Below, in pieces: positions 8,745-18,070 of a stretch of 64,000 bases of DNA. The notes under the pieces are model-generated. The model did no database searches. It saw only the letters and a list, made by a program, of their open reading frames with translations, and was not told the origin of the DNA. The position numbers and the translations under genes are program-made. Each line of letters begins with the position of its first letter. Positions within the stretch are counted from its first letter, which is position 1. The stretch comes from Streptomyces hawaiiensis (GTDB lineage Bacteria; Actinomycetota; Actinomycetes; Streptomycetales; Streptomycetaceae): the NCBI RefSeq assembly GCF_004803895.1, contig NZ_CP021978.1:186001-250000 (forward strand). Reading direction: 5' to 3'.

Positions 8745-9017
8745 GCCGAGGCGACCGACGATGATCCCGACCCTGAGATGCGGACAGCGGTTGACATCCC
8801 GTTGCCACAGCTCCTCGCCGAGTACGAGGAGCAGAGCGCCCGCTACCACCGCCTGGTGTCCGACCACGACCTGAACGCAACGACCAAGCGCCCCATCAGC
8901 GACGGCCGCCACGTCGACCTCCGTTGGGTGATCCTCCACCTCATCGAGGAGACGTCTCGCCACAACGGCCACCTCGACGTCGTGCGTGAGCTCACCGACG
9001 GGCGGACCGGCGCCTAG
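8745..9017 (+). pseudogene. C-terminal fragment of a DinB/DUF664-family protein
   Basis: The frame reads YHRLVSDHDLNATTKRP...VDLRWVILHLIEETSRHNGHLDVVRELTDGRTG. This closely matches the C-terminal half of actinobacterial DUF664/DinB proteins ([23 protein letters not shown]). The metal-binding histidines are in HNGHLD. The N-terminal half is missing, and the left boundary joins the IS481 remnant. The DinB superfamily includes metal-dependent thiol transferases, often bacillithiol or mycothiol-linked. Confidence 0.72.
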
Positions 9018-9433
9018 CTGATCGTTTCAGAATGAGTTGAGCTGCCGGTCTTGTGCTCGACCAACTTGGTCGGCGGGGTGCCCGGGGTGCGTGCTGATCA
9101 TGTTCCTGACGGCCTGTGGGAGCGGGTGGCCCCCGCTGCTGCCTCCTGCTCCCGAACAGCGCCGTCGCCACCCTGGGCGGCTGCGCGTTCCCGACCGAGT
9201 GGCACTCGCCGGTGTGATGTCCGCCGGTGCCTCCCGTGCTCCGCCCCCACGGCCTGGTCCACACGGGGAGGGGGGCTTGTGGGGCGTTGGGGCGGTGGGG
9301 GGCAGATGGTTTGCCGCCGGCCGGTGTGAGGCGGACCCCCAAACACTCCCGCGTCTCACAGGCACTCCCGTAGCATCCCTTTCGGGGACCATCAGGGACC
9401 GAGCGTGCTGTCCCGCTGTCGAGGAGGGGCCTC
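9018..9433. other. Intergenic region upstream of the protease/TIR-STAND locus
   Basis: No convincing gene. Open frames here are low-complexity Pro/Arg-rich and conflict with each other. The region should hold the promoter of the 9434 gene. No clear -35/-10 pair or dyad could be picked out. Confidence 0.35.
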
Positions 9434-10441
9434 TTGGACTATCGGCAACTGTTCTCCGATGACGTAGTCAGGCAGGAGTTCCTCGACCGGTTCGACGAGA
9501 TCACGGCGGGCGCGACCGGCCTCGGCGGGTTCGAGAGCGTGGACGCCGGGCTCACGGCCGACCGGGCCGCCGAGGCCGTGGAGCGCATGACCGAAGGCCT
9601 CTGGGTGCCGGACGGATCCGGCCTGGAGGCGATTATCGAGCGCTTCACCCGGCCCGTGCACCTGGTGCAGAAATCCACGTTCAAGCTGCCGCCGGACGGC
9701 CGGGCAACCAGCGCGAACGTGACGGCTCGCGTCGAGCGTGCCCGTGGGCCGCTGGAGAAGGCGATCCCCAGTGTCGGCCGTATCGACCTGCGAAACCACG
9801 ACCTGAAATGGGTCGGCACAGGCTGGATGGTGGGTCCCCGGCTCGTCGTGACGAACCGACATGTCGCCGAGGCGTTCGCCCGGGAGGCGCAGGCCGGGGC
9901 GGGCTCGGGTTCGGGGTTCGCCTTCAAGCAGTCCTGGACGGGCAAGGTCGTACGGCCCAGCCTGGACTGGTACCAGGAGTTCCAGCAGCCGGAGGAGTCC
10001 CGCTTCCGGGTCACGGAGGTCGTGTGGATCGAACCGGACCACAGGTACGACGTGGCCCTGCTGCGGATCGACGCGACCGGCGAGGACGGCGAGAACCCGC
10101 CGCCGCCCATCGCGCTCGACACCTCCGGGGCTCGCGTGAGCGGCTGGATCGCGGTGATCGGCTACCCCGGACACGACTCCCGCGCCGACCTGGCCGACCA
10201 GCAGCGGATCTTCGACGGCGTCTACAACTGCAAGCGGCTGGCCGCGGGACAGCTCACCGCGGTCGAGGGGCAGGACGTGGTCCACCACGACGCCACCACG
10301 CTGGGCGGCAACTCCGGCTCCGCCGTGATCGACCTGGACTCCGGCAAGGCGGTCGCCCTCCACTTCGGAGGCGCGGCAGGGCGCAGCAATGTGGCCGTGC
10401 ATGCCGCTGCCGTGGCCCGGATCGTCCGCGCGCATGGCTGA
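9434..10441 (+). CDS. Cytoplasmic trypsin-like serine protease, partner of the TIR-STAND protein
   Basis: 335 residues with TTG start, supported by GAGGAGGGG 6 nt upstream. There is no signal peptide. A helical N-terminal module (residues 1-110) precedes a chymotrypsin-fold protease with His143 (VVTNRHVAE), Asp206 (RYDVALLRI) and Ser294 (LGGNSGSA). The order and spacing fit an active enzyme. The stop overlaps the start of the next gene by 8 nt (ATG at 10434), so the two are translationally coupled. Partner context suggests it is an effector or processing protease switched on by the downstream NLR-like protein. That role is inference; the catalytic triad is visible. Confidence 0.9.
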   Translation: MDYRQLFSDDVVRQEFLDRFDEITAGATGLGGFESVDAGLTADRAAEAVERMTEGLWVPDGSGLEAIIERFTRPVHLVQKSTFKLPPDGRATSANVTARVERARGPLEKAIPSVGRIDLRNHDLKWVGTGWMVGPRLVVTNRHVAEAFAREAQAGAGSGSGFAFKQSWTGKVVRPSLDWYQEFQQPEESRFRVTEVVWIEPDHRYDVALLRIDATGEDGENPPPPIALDTSGARVSGWIAVIGYPGHDSRADLADQQRIFDGVYNCKRLAAGQLTAVEGQDVVHHDATTLGGNSGSAVIDLDSGKAVALHFGGAAGRSNVAVHAAAVARIVRAHG

Positions 10442-13400
10442 TGAGCCTGCCGCTCGGCCCAGGAGCGGAACCGGCCCGGACGCCGTCGTCGATGCCGCGT
10501 ACGGGGACGGTCCGGGCGGTCCTGCCGTCTTCTCGGGGCAGAACCAGGATCAGGGCCAGGGCCAGGGCCAGGGCCACCCGGACCCGGATAAGGAGGCCGT
10601 GTCCGTCGGCGAGGACGTGGTCGCGGCAGCCGGTCTGGAAGCGATCACCCGGGCGACCGCCGGTCTGATCGATCCGGAGGATTTCCTCCAAATCCTGCAC
10701 GACATGAAGAGGCGGGTCGCGCGCATCGAGATCGGTGGCCGACCGGTGGGAACGGGCGTGCTGGTTGCGCCCGATGTCGTTTTGACGGCCAGTCATGTGG
10801 TGGGCACCGCGCTGGAGTCGGAGAGGCTGCCGGACTCCCTGGAAGCCCGTTTCGACTTCGGTACGCCCTCCGGCGTCGAACGGACCGCGCCCCACGAGCG
10901 CGGCGTACGAGTACCGTTGACGGAACTGCTCGCGTCCAGCCCGCCCAGCCCCGCCGAACGAGCGGGTTCCCCGCTGTCCTGGGACGCGCCGCCGGATCAG
11001 CTCGACTACGCTCTCCTGCGCGTGGGCGGTGGGCAGGCGCCGTACCTCACCGGTGACTTGTCCCTGGACCGTGACGCACGTGGCCCACGCGGCGCACGCG
11101 GTCACTACCGGCTGGAGCCCGGAACCTACGACTTCCACGGCACGCGCCTGCTGTTCATCGTCCACCACCCGCTCGGCGAGCCGGCGCGGATCACGTACAC
11201 GACCGCCCAGACCGAGATCAACGACCAGGGCACGCGGATCCGGTACCCGGAGGTGAACACCACACCAGGGTCATCCGGCGGCCCCGTCGTCGACCCCCGC
11301 GGCCGACTCGTCGGCATCCACCACTACGCCGCCGATGGAGTCAACCAGGGCGTTCCGGCGTCCGCGATCGCACGGGCCGTGGTGGACGGACCGCACGCCT
11401 GGATCCTGGATCCGCCGAGCCCCACCGTCCATCGGCCGAGCCCCACCGCACCTTCCCTGATGCTGAGTTGGGTGCCCGAGAACCAGCCCTGGGCCGAGCG
11501 CGTGCACGATGCCCTGACCGCCTTGGGACACGACGTACTGATGGGCCCCGCCGCCGACCGGTCGGGGCACCGCACGGTCCGGGAACACGTGGACGGCGGC
11601 GGCAAGGTGCTCGCCCTCGTGAGCCCCGCCTATCTCTCCGACCCCGCCATGACGGACGAACGCGATCACATCGTCCACGACTTCGACCACACGAGCGCCC
11701 CGAGCCGCCTGGTGCCCGTACTGGTCGAGGGCGAGGCGTCGGGAAGCCTGGCCCTGCTGCCCCCGGTGGACCTTCGTGACGTGCCCGCCGTCCCCGCCGT
11801 CCCCGGCACGCCGCGCGGGACCCGCGACCATCCGTACGAGGCCGGGACCGAGGCAGTCCTACGGCAGCGGCTCGCCTCCGCCCTCGCCGACTCCCCGTCC
11901 GTCCTCGCACGTCCCCCGGCCCCCGCCTCCCTCCAACCCGCCCTCGGCTTCCGCTCCGACGACCCTCTGCCCCGGCTGCGCCTGCTCAGCGACCGGGCGC
12001 GGCAGGCGGCCGGCACGGTATCCGGGACCGTGTTCGCCGACGGCGAGGAGAGCCAGTTCGCGGCGGGCCTCTACGTCACCCGCGATCTGGAGGAGGAACT
12101 GCTGAAACGGCTGGACGCCGACGCCGTCACCCCCCTCGTGGTCGTCGGGGAGGCGGGATGCGGCAAGACCAGCATCCTGTGGAGCCTTGCCCGGCGCCGC
12201 TGCGGAACGCCCACCGGGGAGGTGTTCTTCCTCAAGGCGACCTGGCTGGTCACCGGCCCGACGGGGGACAGCAAGGTCGACCCGGACACACTGGTCGAGG
12301 CGATCCGGCAGGCCCGCGATGACCGACGGACCGTGACGGTCCTGATCGACACCGTCGACGTGCTGGTCAACAACGAGGACGACTGGGTGCGGCTGGTCAC
12401 CGTCGTGCACGCCGCGAAGGACGCGGGGGCCGCCGTCACCATGACGTCGAGAGTGACGGAGGCGGGCGAACTCCCCTCGGAGTGGCAGCGTCTGCGCCTG
12501 AAGGACTACGCCACCGGCGCCGGAACCGGCCCGCACACCACGAGCGAGTTCGAGCGTGCGGTGCTCGCCCACAGCAGGTTCTTCACCAACGACCCCCAGC
12601 TGCGGGAAGACCTGATCAGCAGAATGCTGGCGGTCGTCGCGCGGGACATCTCCCTGCACCCCCTGTGTCTGCGCCCGCTGACGCTGCGCATGATGTTCGA
12701 GATCTATACACCGGGCCAGGTCCCCGACGTGGTCGACACCACCGGCCTGTACGAGACCTACTGGGACCACCGCGTGACCTGCGACCGCCGCTCCTGGGAC
12801 CGCGGTTCCCGGGGCTCCGGGGGCGGCCGCTTCGACGACGGTCTCGACCTCGATCTCGGCGAGACGGCCATGGCGCTCGCGCTGGAAATGCTGCGGACCG
12901 GCCGCCCCGAGGCGTCGGTCGGCCGGGTCCGGCTGCCCGCCAACCTCACCGCCGCACGCCTGAAGATGGAGGTGGAGCACCTTGAGGCGCGCGGGGTGGG
13001 CCACGTCGCGGGCGGCGTCTTCCAGTTCTTCCACCAGACGTTCTTCGAGTACGCCGCGAGCCGTGCACTCGTCCACGGCCGCGGTGCCGCCGGACTCGGC
13101 GCGCTCGTCGAACGGCTCCAAGTCCCCGACGGCGAGGACTACTTCCTGCTCGCTGTGCTGGAACAGGCCTGGCTCTGCGCGGACCGTACGCAGGAGACCG
13201 CGGACGCCGCGACGGCCATGGTCGGGCAGCTGCTGAAGACCATCGCCGACGACCTCGACGACGAGCACCCCACCGTCCGGTACGGGCTGCGCCGCGCCGT
13301 GCTGTCGGCCTGCGCCCAGAGTTCCCTGCCGACCCAGGCCATGCTGCCCGACCTGCTGCGCGTCCTCGTATCCCCGCGGCTGACACTGCCCGCCCTGCGC

Positions 13401-15500
13401 CAGTTCCTGGAACTTCTCCCCTCCCCGGGACGCCCGTACGAACCCCGGGACGCCTCCTGTCTCAAGGCCGCCGCGGCCCGCGCGGACAACGCCTGGCTCG
13501 CCGTCCTGGAGGTGCTCGGCCGCCTGCTGCCCCGCGACCCTGGGCAGGTCGTCAGCACCGTACGGATGTCAGGGCTCGTCGAGCGCGCGACCGAGGGTGG
13601 CCACGAACTGTCCACACGCGGCGAGTTCGCCGCCTTCCTCGTCAACCTCATGCCCACGCGCCCTGCTGACACGTTCCCGTTCGTCAAGTCCGTTACGGGG
13701 GCTGCTCTCGCGGCCGAGAACTACGCGTACATCGCCGACGTCCTGGTGAGAATGGCCTCGTTGAGCACGCTCCACGGCGAGCCGCGGACGTGGGCCGACC
13801 GGGCGGACGAACTCCTCGGCGACACCACGGTGGCCTCCTCCGTGCTCATCAAGGCGCACACCTCCGTCCAACTGCCGTATCTGCGCACGTTGTCCTACAC
13901 CGACCTGGTCGACCGGCTCGCCGCGCTGGTCCCCCGGTTCTCCGACGGCACCGGACCGACGACCGTGGACCGTTCGCTGCTCAACGCCCTTCTCACCGCC
14001 GCCGCGGACGTATGCCCCGCCGACGCGGACCCGGCCCCCCTGGTCGGCCTCCTCGTCGAGGTCACTCGCAGAGAACGGATCGCCGATCTCTCCCGGGGCT
14101 CCCTGGTCCGCCTCCTGGACTCCGACACCCCCGCCGGCCGGGCCGTTCGCGACCTCGCCGTCGACTGGCTGGTACAGGGCATGCCGATCTCCGAGGCCTC
14201 CGAGAGCGAGGAACTCGCCTACACCCGCGCCAAAGTGGCCCGCACGGCCCTGGAACAGCTCGACCTTCCGCCGTACCGCGTGGCCGACGTGGCCGGCCGC
14301 GCGGCCGTGACATGGCAGTCACCCGACGGGGACCCTGTCCAGGTCTGGCGGTCGGGCACGTGCCTGCTCCCGCTGCTGGTGCGCGGGGCGCACTCCGGCA
14401 TCCCCGAGGCCCGTACCGCGATCGGTGAACTACCGGGCGGGTTCGACGTGAGGGGGCCGGACATCACGGCCTGGGTGGATCCGTACAAGAAACACCCCTC
14501 GACCGTCGAAGAAGCCGGGCTCATGATGGACCTGCTCCTGCGCATCGGCGAACTCCAGCACGCCAAACGGATGTTGGTCAACGGTGTGACCCTCGACGAC
14601 GCCTCGCTGACCCGGCTCACCGCCTCGGCTGTCGAGGCCCTGCGCGCCGCCGTACCGCCCGTCCGCCCCAAGGGCATGAGTCCCGAGGCCCGTACCAGAC
14701 TGAAGGCCCTGGCCGAACTGCTCGTCGTACTGCAGCGGAAGTCCGGCTCCCTCAGCCTCCCCTGGGAAGAACTGGCAGGGTGGATCGACCGCGTCCCCGA
14801 CCCGCTGGCCGTGGGATGGCTCGTCGAGCTCGTCGGAGCGGGGCTTGAGCGGAACAATTACCCGCCCGAGGCCTCCCTGCTGCTGCTACGCGCGCAGTGC
14901 GGCGCCGACGACACGCGCGACGGCGGCACGCTCGACTGCGTGAGCGAACTCGGCCGCAAGGCCCGCCTGTGGTGCGTGTGGTGGTACAGCGTCCACGGCA
15001 CGGTCTCGGATGTCCCCGAGGCACTCCGGCTGACGTTCCATGAACCCGTCGACGCCCGCGCCGTCATCAAGCTGTGCAACTACGTCTTCACGGACCGGCG
15101 GAAGACCTCGCTCACCGAGAAGGAATGCGCCGACCTGCTGCTCGACGTCGGCCGACGCGTGCGGGCAAGCACTCTGGGCTCGGCACGGCGCAAAGACATC
15201 GCCCAGGCGTGGCGGGCGGCGATGTGGTCCTTCGTCCCGGACTGCAGCACGGACACCCAGATGCGGATCGTCCGTGAACTACCCCGCCTGGACGATGTGT
15301 TCGCCGGGGATTTGCTCCAGTGCGTCCCAGTGAACCGCACGCCCGAACTGCGCGCCGCACTCAGGGAGGTGACGAGCCGCCCAGACCTCGGCGCCCGCCT
15401 CCAACGAACCGTGCACCAGCTCCTGGACCAGCACAAGCGGAACTCCTCCGAGGGCGGCTGGCCCGACCTGTTCGCGGACCTGACCCGAGGCGGAGGCTGA
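10434..15500 (+). CDS. Giant trypsin-TIR-STAND NTPase (NLR-like) with long C-terminal sensor region
   Basis: 1688 residues from ATG 10434. Order of parts: Gln/Gly-rich linker (about 38-48); trypsin-like domain with His121 (LTASHVVG), Asp191 (LDYALLRV) and Ser281 (GSSGGP); TIR-like domain about 341-450 (LMLSWVPENQPWAERVHDAL, KVLALVSPAYL); NTPase with Walker A GEAGCGKTS (572-580), Walker B VLIDTVD (636-642) and sensor Arg673 (MTSRV); NACHT/STAND winged-helix hallmark FFHQTFFEYAA (865-875). The remaining 800 residues are alpha-helical, probably HEAT-like repeats, the usual ligand-sensing part of NLR and Avs proteins. No membrane segment. Proposed role: cytosolic sensor that oligomerises on a trigger and activates protease and/or TIR activity. 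Domain calls are by motif. Confidence 0.88.
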   Translation: MADEPAARPRSGTGPDAVVDAAYGDGPGGPAVFSGQNQDQGQGQGQGHPDPDKEAVSVGEDVVAAAGLEAITRATAGLIDPEDFLQILHDMKRRVARIEIGGRPVGTGVLVAPDVVLTASHVVGTALESERLPDSLEARFDFGTPSGVERTAPHERGVRVPLTELLASSPPSPAERAGSPLSWDAPPDQLDYALLRVGGGQAPYLTGDLSLDRDARGPRGARGHYRLEPGTYDFHGTRLLFIVHHPLGEPARITYTTAQTEINDQGTRIRYPEVNTTPGSSGGPVVDPRGRLVGIHHYAADGVNQGVPASAIARAVVDGPHAWILDPPSPTVHRPSPTAPSLMLSWVPENQPWAERVHDALTALGHDVLMGPAADRSGHRTVREHVDGGGKVLALVSPAYLSDPAMTDERDHIVHDFDHTSAPSRLVPVLVEGEASGSLALLPPVDLRDVPAVPAVPGTPRGTRDHPYEAGTEAVLRQRLASALADSPSVLARPPAPASLQPALGFRSDDPLPRLRLLSDRARQAAGTVSGTVFADGEESQFAAGLYVTRDLEEELLKRLDADAVTPLVVVGEAGCGKTSILWSLARRRCGTPTGEVFFLKATWLVTGPTGDSKVDPDTLVEAIRQARDDRRTVTVLIDTVDVLVNNEDDWVRLVTVVHAAKDAGAAVTMTSRVTEAGELPSEWQRLRLKDYATGAGTGPHTTSEFERAVLAHSRFFTNDPQLREDLISRMLAVVARDISLHPLCLRPLTLRMMFEIYTPGQVPDVVDTTGLYETYWDHRVTCDRRSWDRGSRGSGGGRFDDGLDLDLGETAMALALEMLRTGRPEASVGRVRLPANLTAARLKMEVEHLEARGVGHVAGGVFQFFHQTFFEYAASRALVHGRGAAGLGALVERLQVPDGEDYFLLAVLEQAWLCADRTQETADAATAMVGQLLKTIADDLDDEHPTVRYGLRRAVLSACAQSSLPTQAMLPDLLRVLVSPRLTLPALRQFLELLPSPGRPYEPRDASCLKAAAARADNAWLAVLEVLGRLLPRDPGQVVSTVRMSGLVERATEGGHELSTRGEFAAFLVNLMPTRPADTFPFVKSVTGAALAAENYAYIADVLVRMASLSTLHGEPRTWADRADELLGDTTVASSVLIKAHTSVQLPYLRTLSYTDLVDRLAALVPRFSDGTGPTTVDRSLLNALLTAAADVCPADADPAPLVGLLVEVTRRERIADLSRGSLVRLLDSDTPAGRAVRDLAVDWLVQGMPISEASESEELAYTRAKVARTALEQLDLPPYRVADVAGRAAVTWQSPDGDPVQVWRSGTCLLPLLVRGAHSGIPEARTAIGELPGGFDVRGPDITAWVDPYKKHPSTVEEAGLMMDLLLRIGELQHAKRMLVNGVTLDDASLTRLTASAVEALRAAVPPVRPKGMSPEARTRLKALAELLVVLQRKSGSLSLPWEELAGWIDRVPDPLAVGWLVELVGAGLERNNYPPEASLLLLRAQCGADDTRDGGTLDCVSELGRKARLWCVWWYSVHGTVSDVPEALRLTFHEPVDARAVIKLCNYVFTDRRKTSLTEKECADLLLDVGRRVRASTLGSARRKDIAQAWRAAMWSFVPDCSTDTQMRIVRELPRLDDVFAGDLLQCVPVNRTPELRAALREVTSRPDLGARLQRTVHQLLDQHKRNSSEGGWPDLFADLTRGGG

Positions 15501-15639
15501 CAGCACGGGCGGCGACACGCCGTGCCGAGCCGGGGCTCCGCCGCTGTGGGGCTCCGGTGCGGCGAGAGACATCCCCTGGCATGACCGATCACCCGTCCAC
15601 CGGCGTCGGCGTCTCACCCGTCAGAGAAGCCTGAAAACG

Positions 15640-17037
15640 TGTCGACGCGGTGGCTCGAAGCCCACGCCTCCCTACCCTTCGCCGCTGGCCGAGCCCGCCG
15701 GCCCTGCCGACATCGAGCGTGCGCAGCAGGAGACGCGGCTGTGCTGTGCTTCCCACCGGATCTGCCTCACGGCTGGCAAGACGCTGGCCGAGCTCCTAGC
15801 CGGCATCCATGCCGCGGCCGCCCGCCGTGAACTGTGGTCAGGCCGACGAGGCGCGGGTGCGCAAGTGGCAGCGAGGCATCAAACCCAGCGATGAATCCCA
15901 GATCTACGCAGCGAAGCACTGGGCTGGCCCGCCGACATCGTCCGCGCCGACGACTGGCCCAACTGGCTGCCTGTCACCGCCGACTGGGTGGTGCCCCCGG
16001 GCCCCAAAGCTTTGTGCCCGCCCCGAGAGAGGATCTGCGAACAGCGATGGAACGCCGAGACTTCCTGACGATCACTGGCACCGCCGTCTCCGCCCTCGCA
16101 GCGGCCTGGGCCAGCGGCGCCCACGACGCGCTCGCCCAGGCCCACGACGGCAAACCGGTCAGCGAGGACCTCGTCGCCTTCCTGGAGAACTCCATCCAGC
16201 ACTTCGCCGGCCTGTCCACCGAGCAGCGGCAACACACTCCCGCGCTGTCGGACGCCCACCTGGTCACGGTGCCGAACTACTTGAGAAGGGCCGTTACACG
16301 ACCGCCCTCGGGCTACGCCTGCACACCCTGGCGGCCTCCCTCTCCCAGACTGTCGCCTGGCACGCCTTTGATCTGCGCCGACACACCCACGCCACCCAGA
16401 ACTGGGTCGCCGGTCTGCACAACGCCCACGCTGCAGGAGACCACGACATGGGCGCCGGCCTCCTCGGCGACCTCGCCTACCAGGCCGCCTGGCGCCGGGA
16501 CCACACCACCGCAGCCAACATCCTGAACTACGCCTTGGCCCGGGCCCAGAACCCTGCCGCCCGTTGCCTGCTCCAACTGCGCCTGGCCCGCACCTTGGCC
16601 GCACGTGGCGACCAGAGCGAACGCCGCGCCGTGTTGCGCGCCCTCACTGCGGCCGAGCAACACCTCTTCGACGCCGGCGTCGACCGACCCGCTGGTGCGC
16701 CGGGGCATCTGAAGCCGACCTCGCCGTCGACTCCGGCCAGGCCCTCCTCGACCTTGGCGACGTCGGCCGCGCCCACCAGCTCATCAGCGAAGGCGAACGC
16801 CTACTACCGACTGCCCGGGACAAGACGAAAGGCGTGTTCCTCGCCTACCGCGCCGCGAGCTACCTCGATCTGAAGGAACCCGAGCCCGCCGCGGCCGCCG
16901 CCACCCGGTCCCAGCTCCTCGCTCGCCGCATCGGAGCACCTCGCTGCATCCGCCTCGTCGACGACCTGCTCCCCCGCTTCCAGCCCTACGCCCGTGCCCA
17001 AGGCGTTGCGGAACTCCTCCAACTCTCCGCCGCATAG
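15640..17037 (+). pseudogene. Frameshifted XRE-type regulator with TPR-like C-terminus
   Basis: Pieces in different frames form one protein typical of Streptomyces. First comes VRKWQRGIKPSDESQIYAAKHW (about 15850), then LGWPADIVRADDWPNWLPV (about 15923) and MERRDFLTITGTAVSALAAAW (16047), with SEDLVAFLENSIQHFAGLST after it. Two further frames carry KGRYTTALGLRLHTLAASL (about 16285-16690) and a tail ending PRFQPYARAQGVAELLQLS at 17037. At least three shifts are needed, so no full product can be made. The parent family is an HTH regulator whose C-terminal repeats bind a peptide or partner. Confidence 0.7.
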
Positions 17038-17191
17038 CCGGCATCAGCCGACCGCGCATCGCCCGGGAGCGAACCAAGAGGTCACCTGCGACGTGCAAGG
17101 CGCCCTCGCCGCCGACGCACAAGAGCTGTGGATCACCTCAGCCACGCCAGGCCACGCCGCCCGGCGGCCTGCCGGCCACCATCACAGGCGG

Positions 17192-17314
17192 GTGAACCCC
17201 CTCGACAAGATCGAGTACGCACACCTGCTCAAGGATCAGGGCACCAGCTGCGGCGAGATCAGCACCAAGACCGACATCCCGCACACCTCCCTGCACCGCC
17301 ACCTACAGGGGTAG
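17192..17314 (+). pseudogene. Helix-turn-helix tail, resolvase/invertase-like remnant
   Basis: The 40-residue frame YAHLLKDQGTSCGEISTKTD followed by IPHTSLHRHL has the sequence shape of the C-terminal HTH of serine recombinases (IVEATGIPRSTLYRHL). The catalytic N-terminal domain is absent. It is probably debris of a recombinase. Confidence 0.45.
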
Positions 17315-17337
17315 CCGCACCGGAGGCGCTGAGGTGG

Positions 17338-17994
17338 TCAAGGCCAGATGGGCGCCTCAACCGGACGTCGGTGAGCCTCGACGGCCCGCTCCGGTGGTTG
17401 CCGCGGTGCGCGGCCTCGGGCCAGTGCCGCGCGCAGCGCCGGGGTGAGGACGTGGCGGGTCTCGGACGGGGTGAGGGCGGCGGGGGTGGGGAGGGGGTTG
17501 AGGTAACGGGTGTAGATGAGGCCGCCGAGGATCGTCACCACTGCCGTGGCGCGGGCGGTCGCATCCCGGCCGCCGAGAAATTCAACAAGCCGGGCCAGCA
17601 GCTCGCGTTCCAGGTATTCGCGGATCACCTCGGCGGCCTCGTCGCCCTGGGCGGTGAGCTGTAGGAAGTCGGCGTCCTCCCACAGGCCCGTCACCGCGTC
17701 GATCAGGCGGTCGGGGAGGGTGGCCGGGTCGCCGCCGAGGACGTCGTCCACCGCCAGCGCATTGGCGCACTGGAACTGCATCACGTCCGCGAACAGGCCC
17801 TTCTTCGAGCCGAAGTGGTATGCGATCAGCGCCGGGTCGACGGCGGCGACCGCAGCCACCGCGCGCACCGTGGTGCGCCGGTATCCGCGTTCCAGGAACA
17901 GCGCACGGGCCGCCGAGACGATGGACTCGCGGGTGGGCGGGTTGCCGCGGGGGCGGCCTCGGGTGCGGGCGGGGGCAGGGGCGGCGTTATTCAT
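17338..17994 (-). CDS. TetR-family transcriptional regulator
   Basis: 218 residues. The N-terminal TetR DNA-binding domain is clear: RESIVSAARALFLERGYRRTTVRAVA followed by ALIAYHFGSKKGLFADVM. The C-terminal half is all-helical and suited to ligand binding and dimerisation. It is divergent from the NmrA-like reductase gene at 18071, with 76 nt between starts. The expected mode is repression of that gene and itself, relieved by a small molecule. The last 25 residues are Arg/Pro-rich. Confidence 0.9.
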   Translation of the reverse strand: MNNAAPAPARTRGRPRGNPPTRESIVSAARALFLERGYRRTTVRAVAAVAAVDPALIAYHFGSKKGLFADVMQFQCANALAVDDVLGGDPATLPDRLIDAVTGLWEDADFLQLTAQGDEAAEVIREYLERELLARLVEFLGGRDATARATAVVTILGGLIYTRYLNPLPTPAALTPSETRHVLTPALRAALARGRAPRQPPERAVEAHRRPVEAPIWP

Positions 17995-18035
17995 CAGCGT
18001 TGAGCTTGCGTTTCGTGATCGGCACAGTCAAGGGC

Positions 18036-18046
18036 GTTCCGGGAAC
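18036..18046. promoter_or_regulatory. Candidate TetR operator
   Basis: The 11-bp dyad GTTCCGGGAAC lies in the 76-nt gap between the divergent TetR and NmrA-like genes, 25 nt before the NmrA start. The position fits control of the rightward gene. Assignment to this TetR protein is inference. Confidence 0.35.
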
Positions 18047-18070
18047 CACACGAAGGGATGACCCGACACC

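Noticed and set aside
10548..10577. CAGGGC repeats as a possible CRISPR or VNTR
   Set aside because: A 6-nt in-frame repeat coding a Gln/Gly linker inside the giant protein, too short and without spacers.
9434..15500. Gasdermin-type defence operon
   Set aside because: Two trypsin domains and a STAND protein recall CARD-gasdermin operons, but no pore-forming partner of about 250-290 residues or palmitoylated N-terminus is found on either side.
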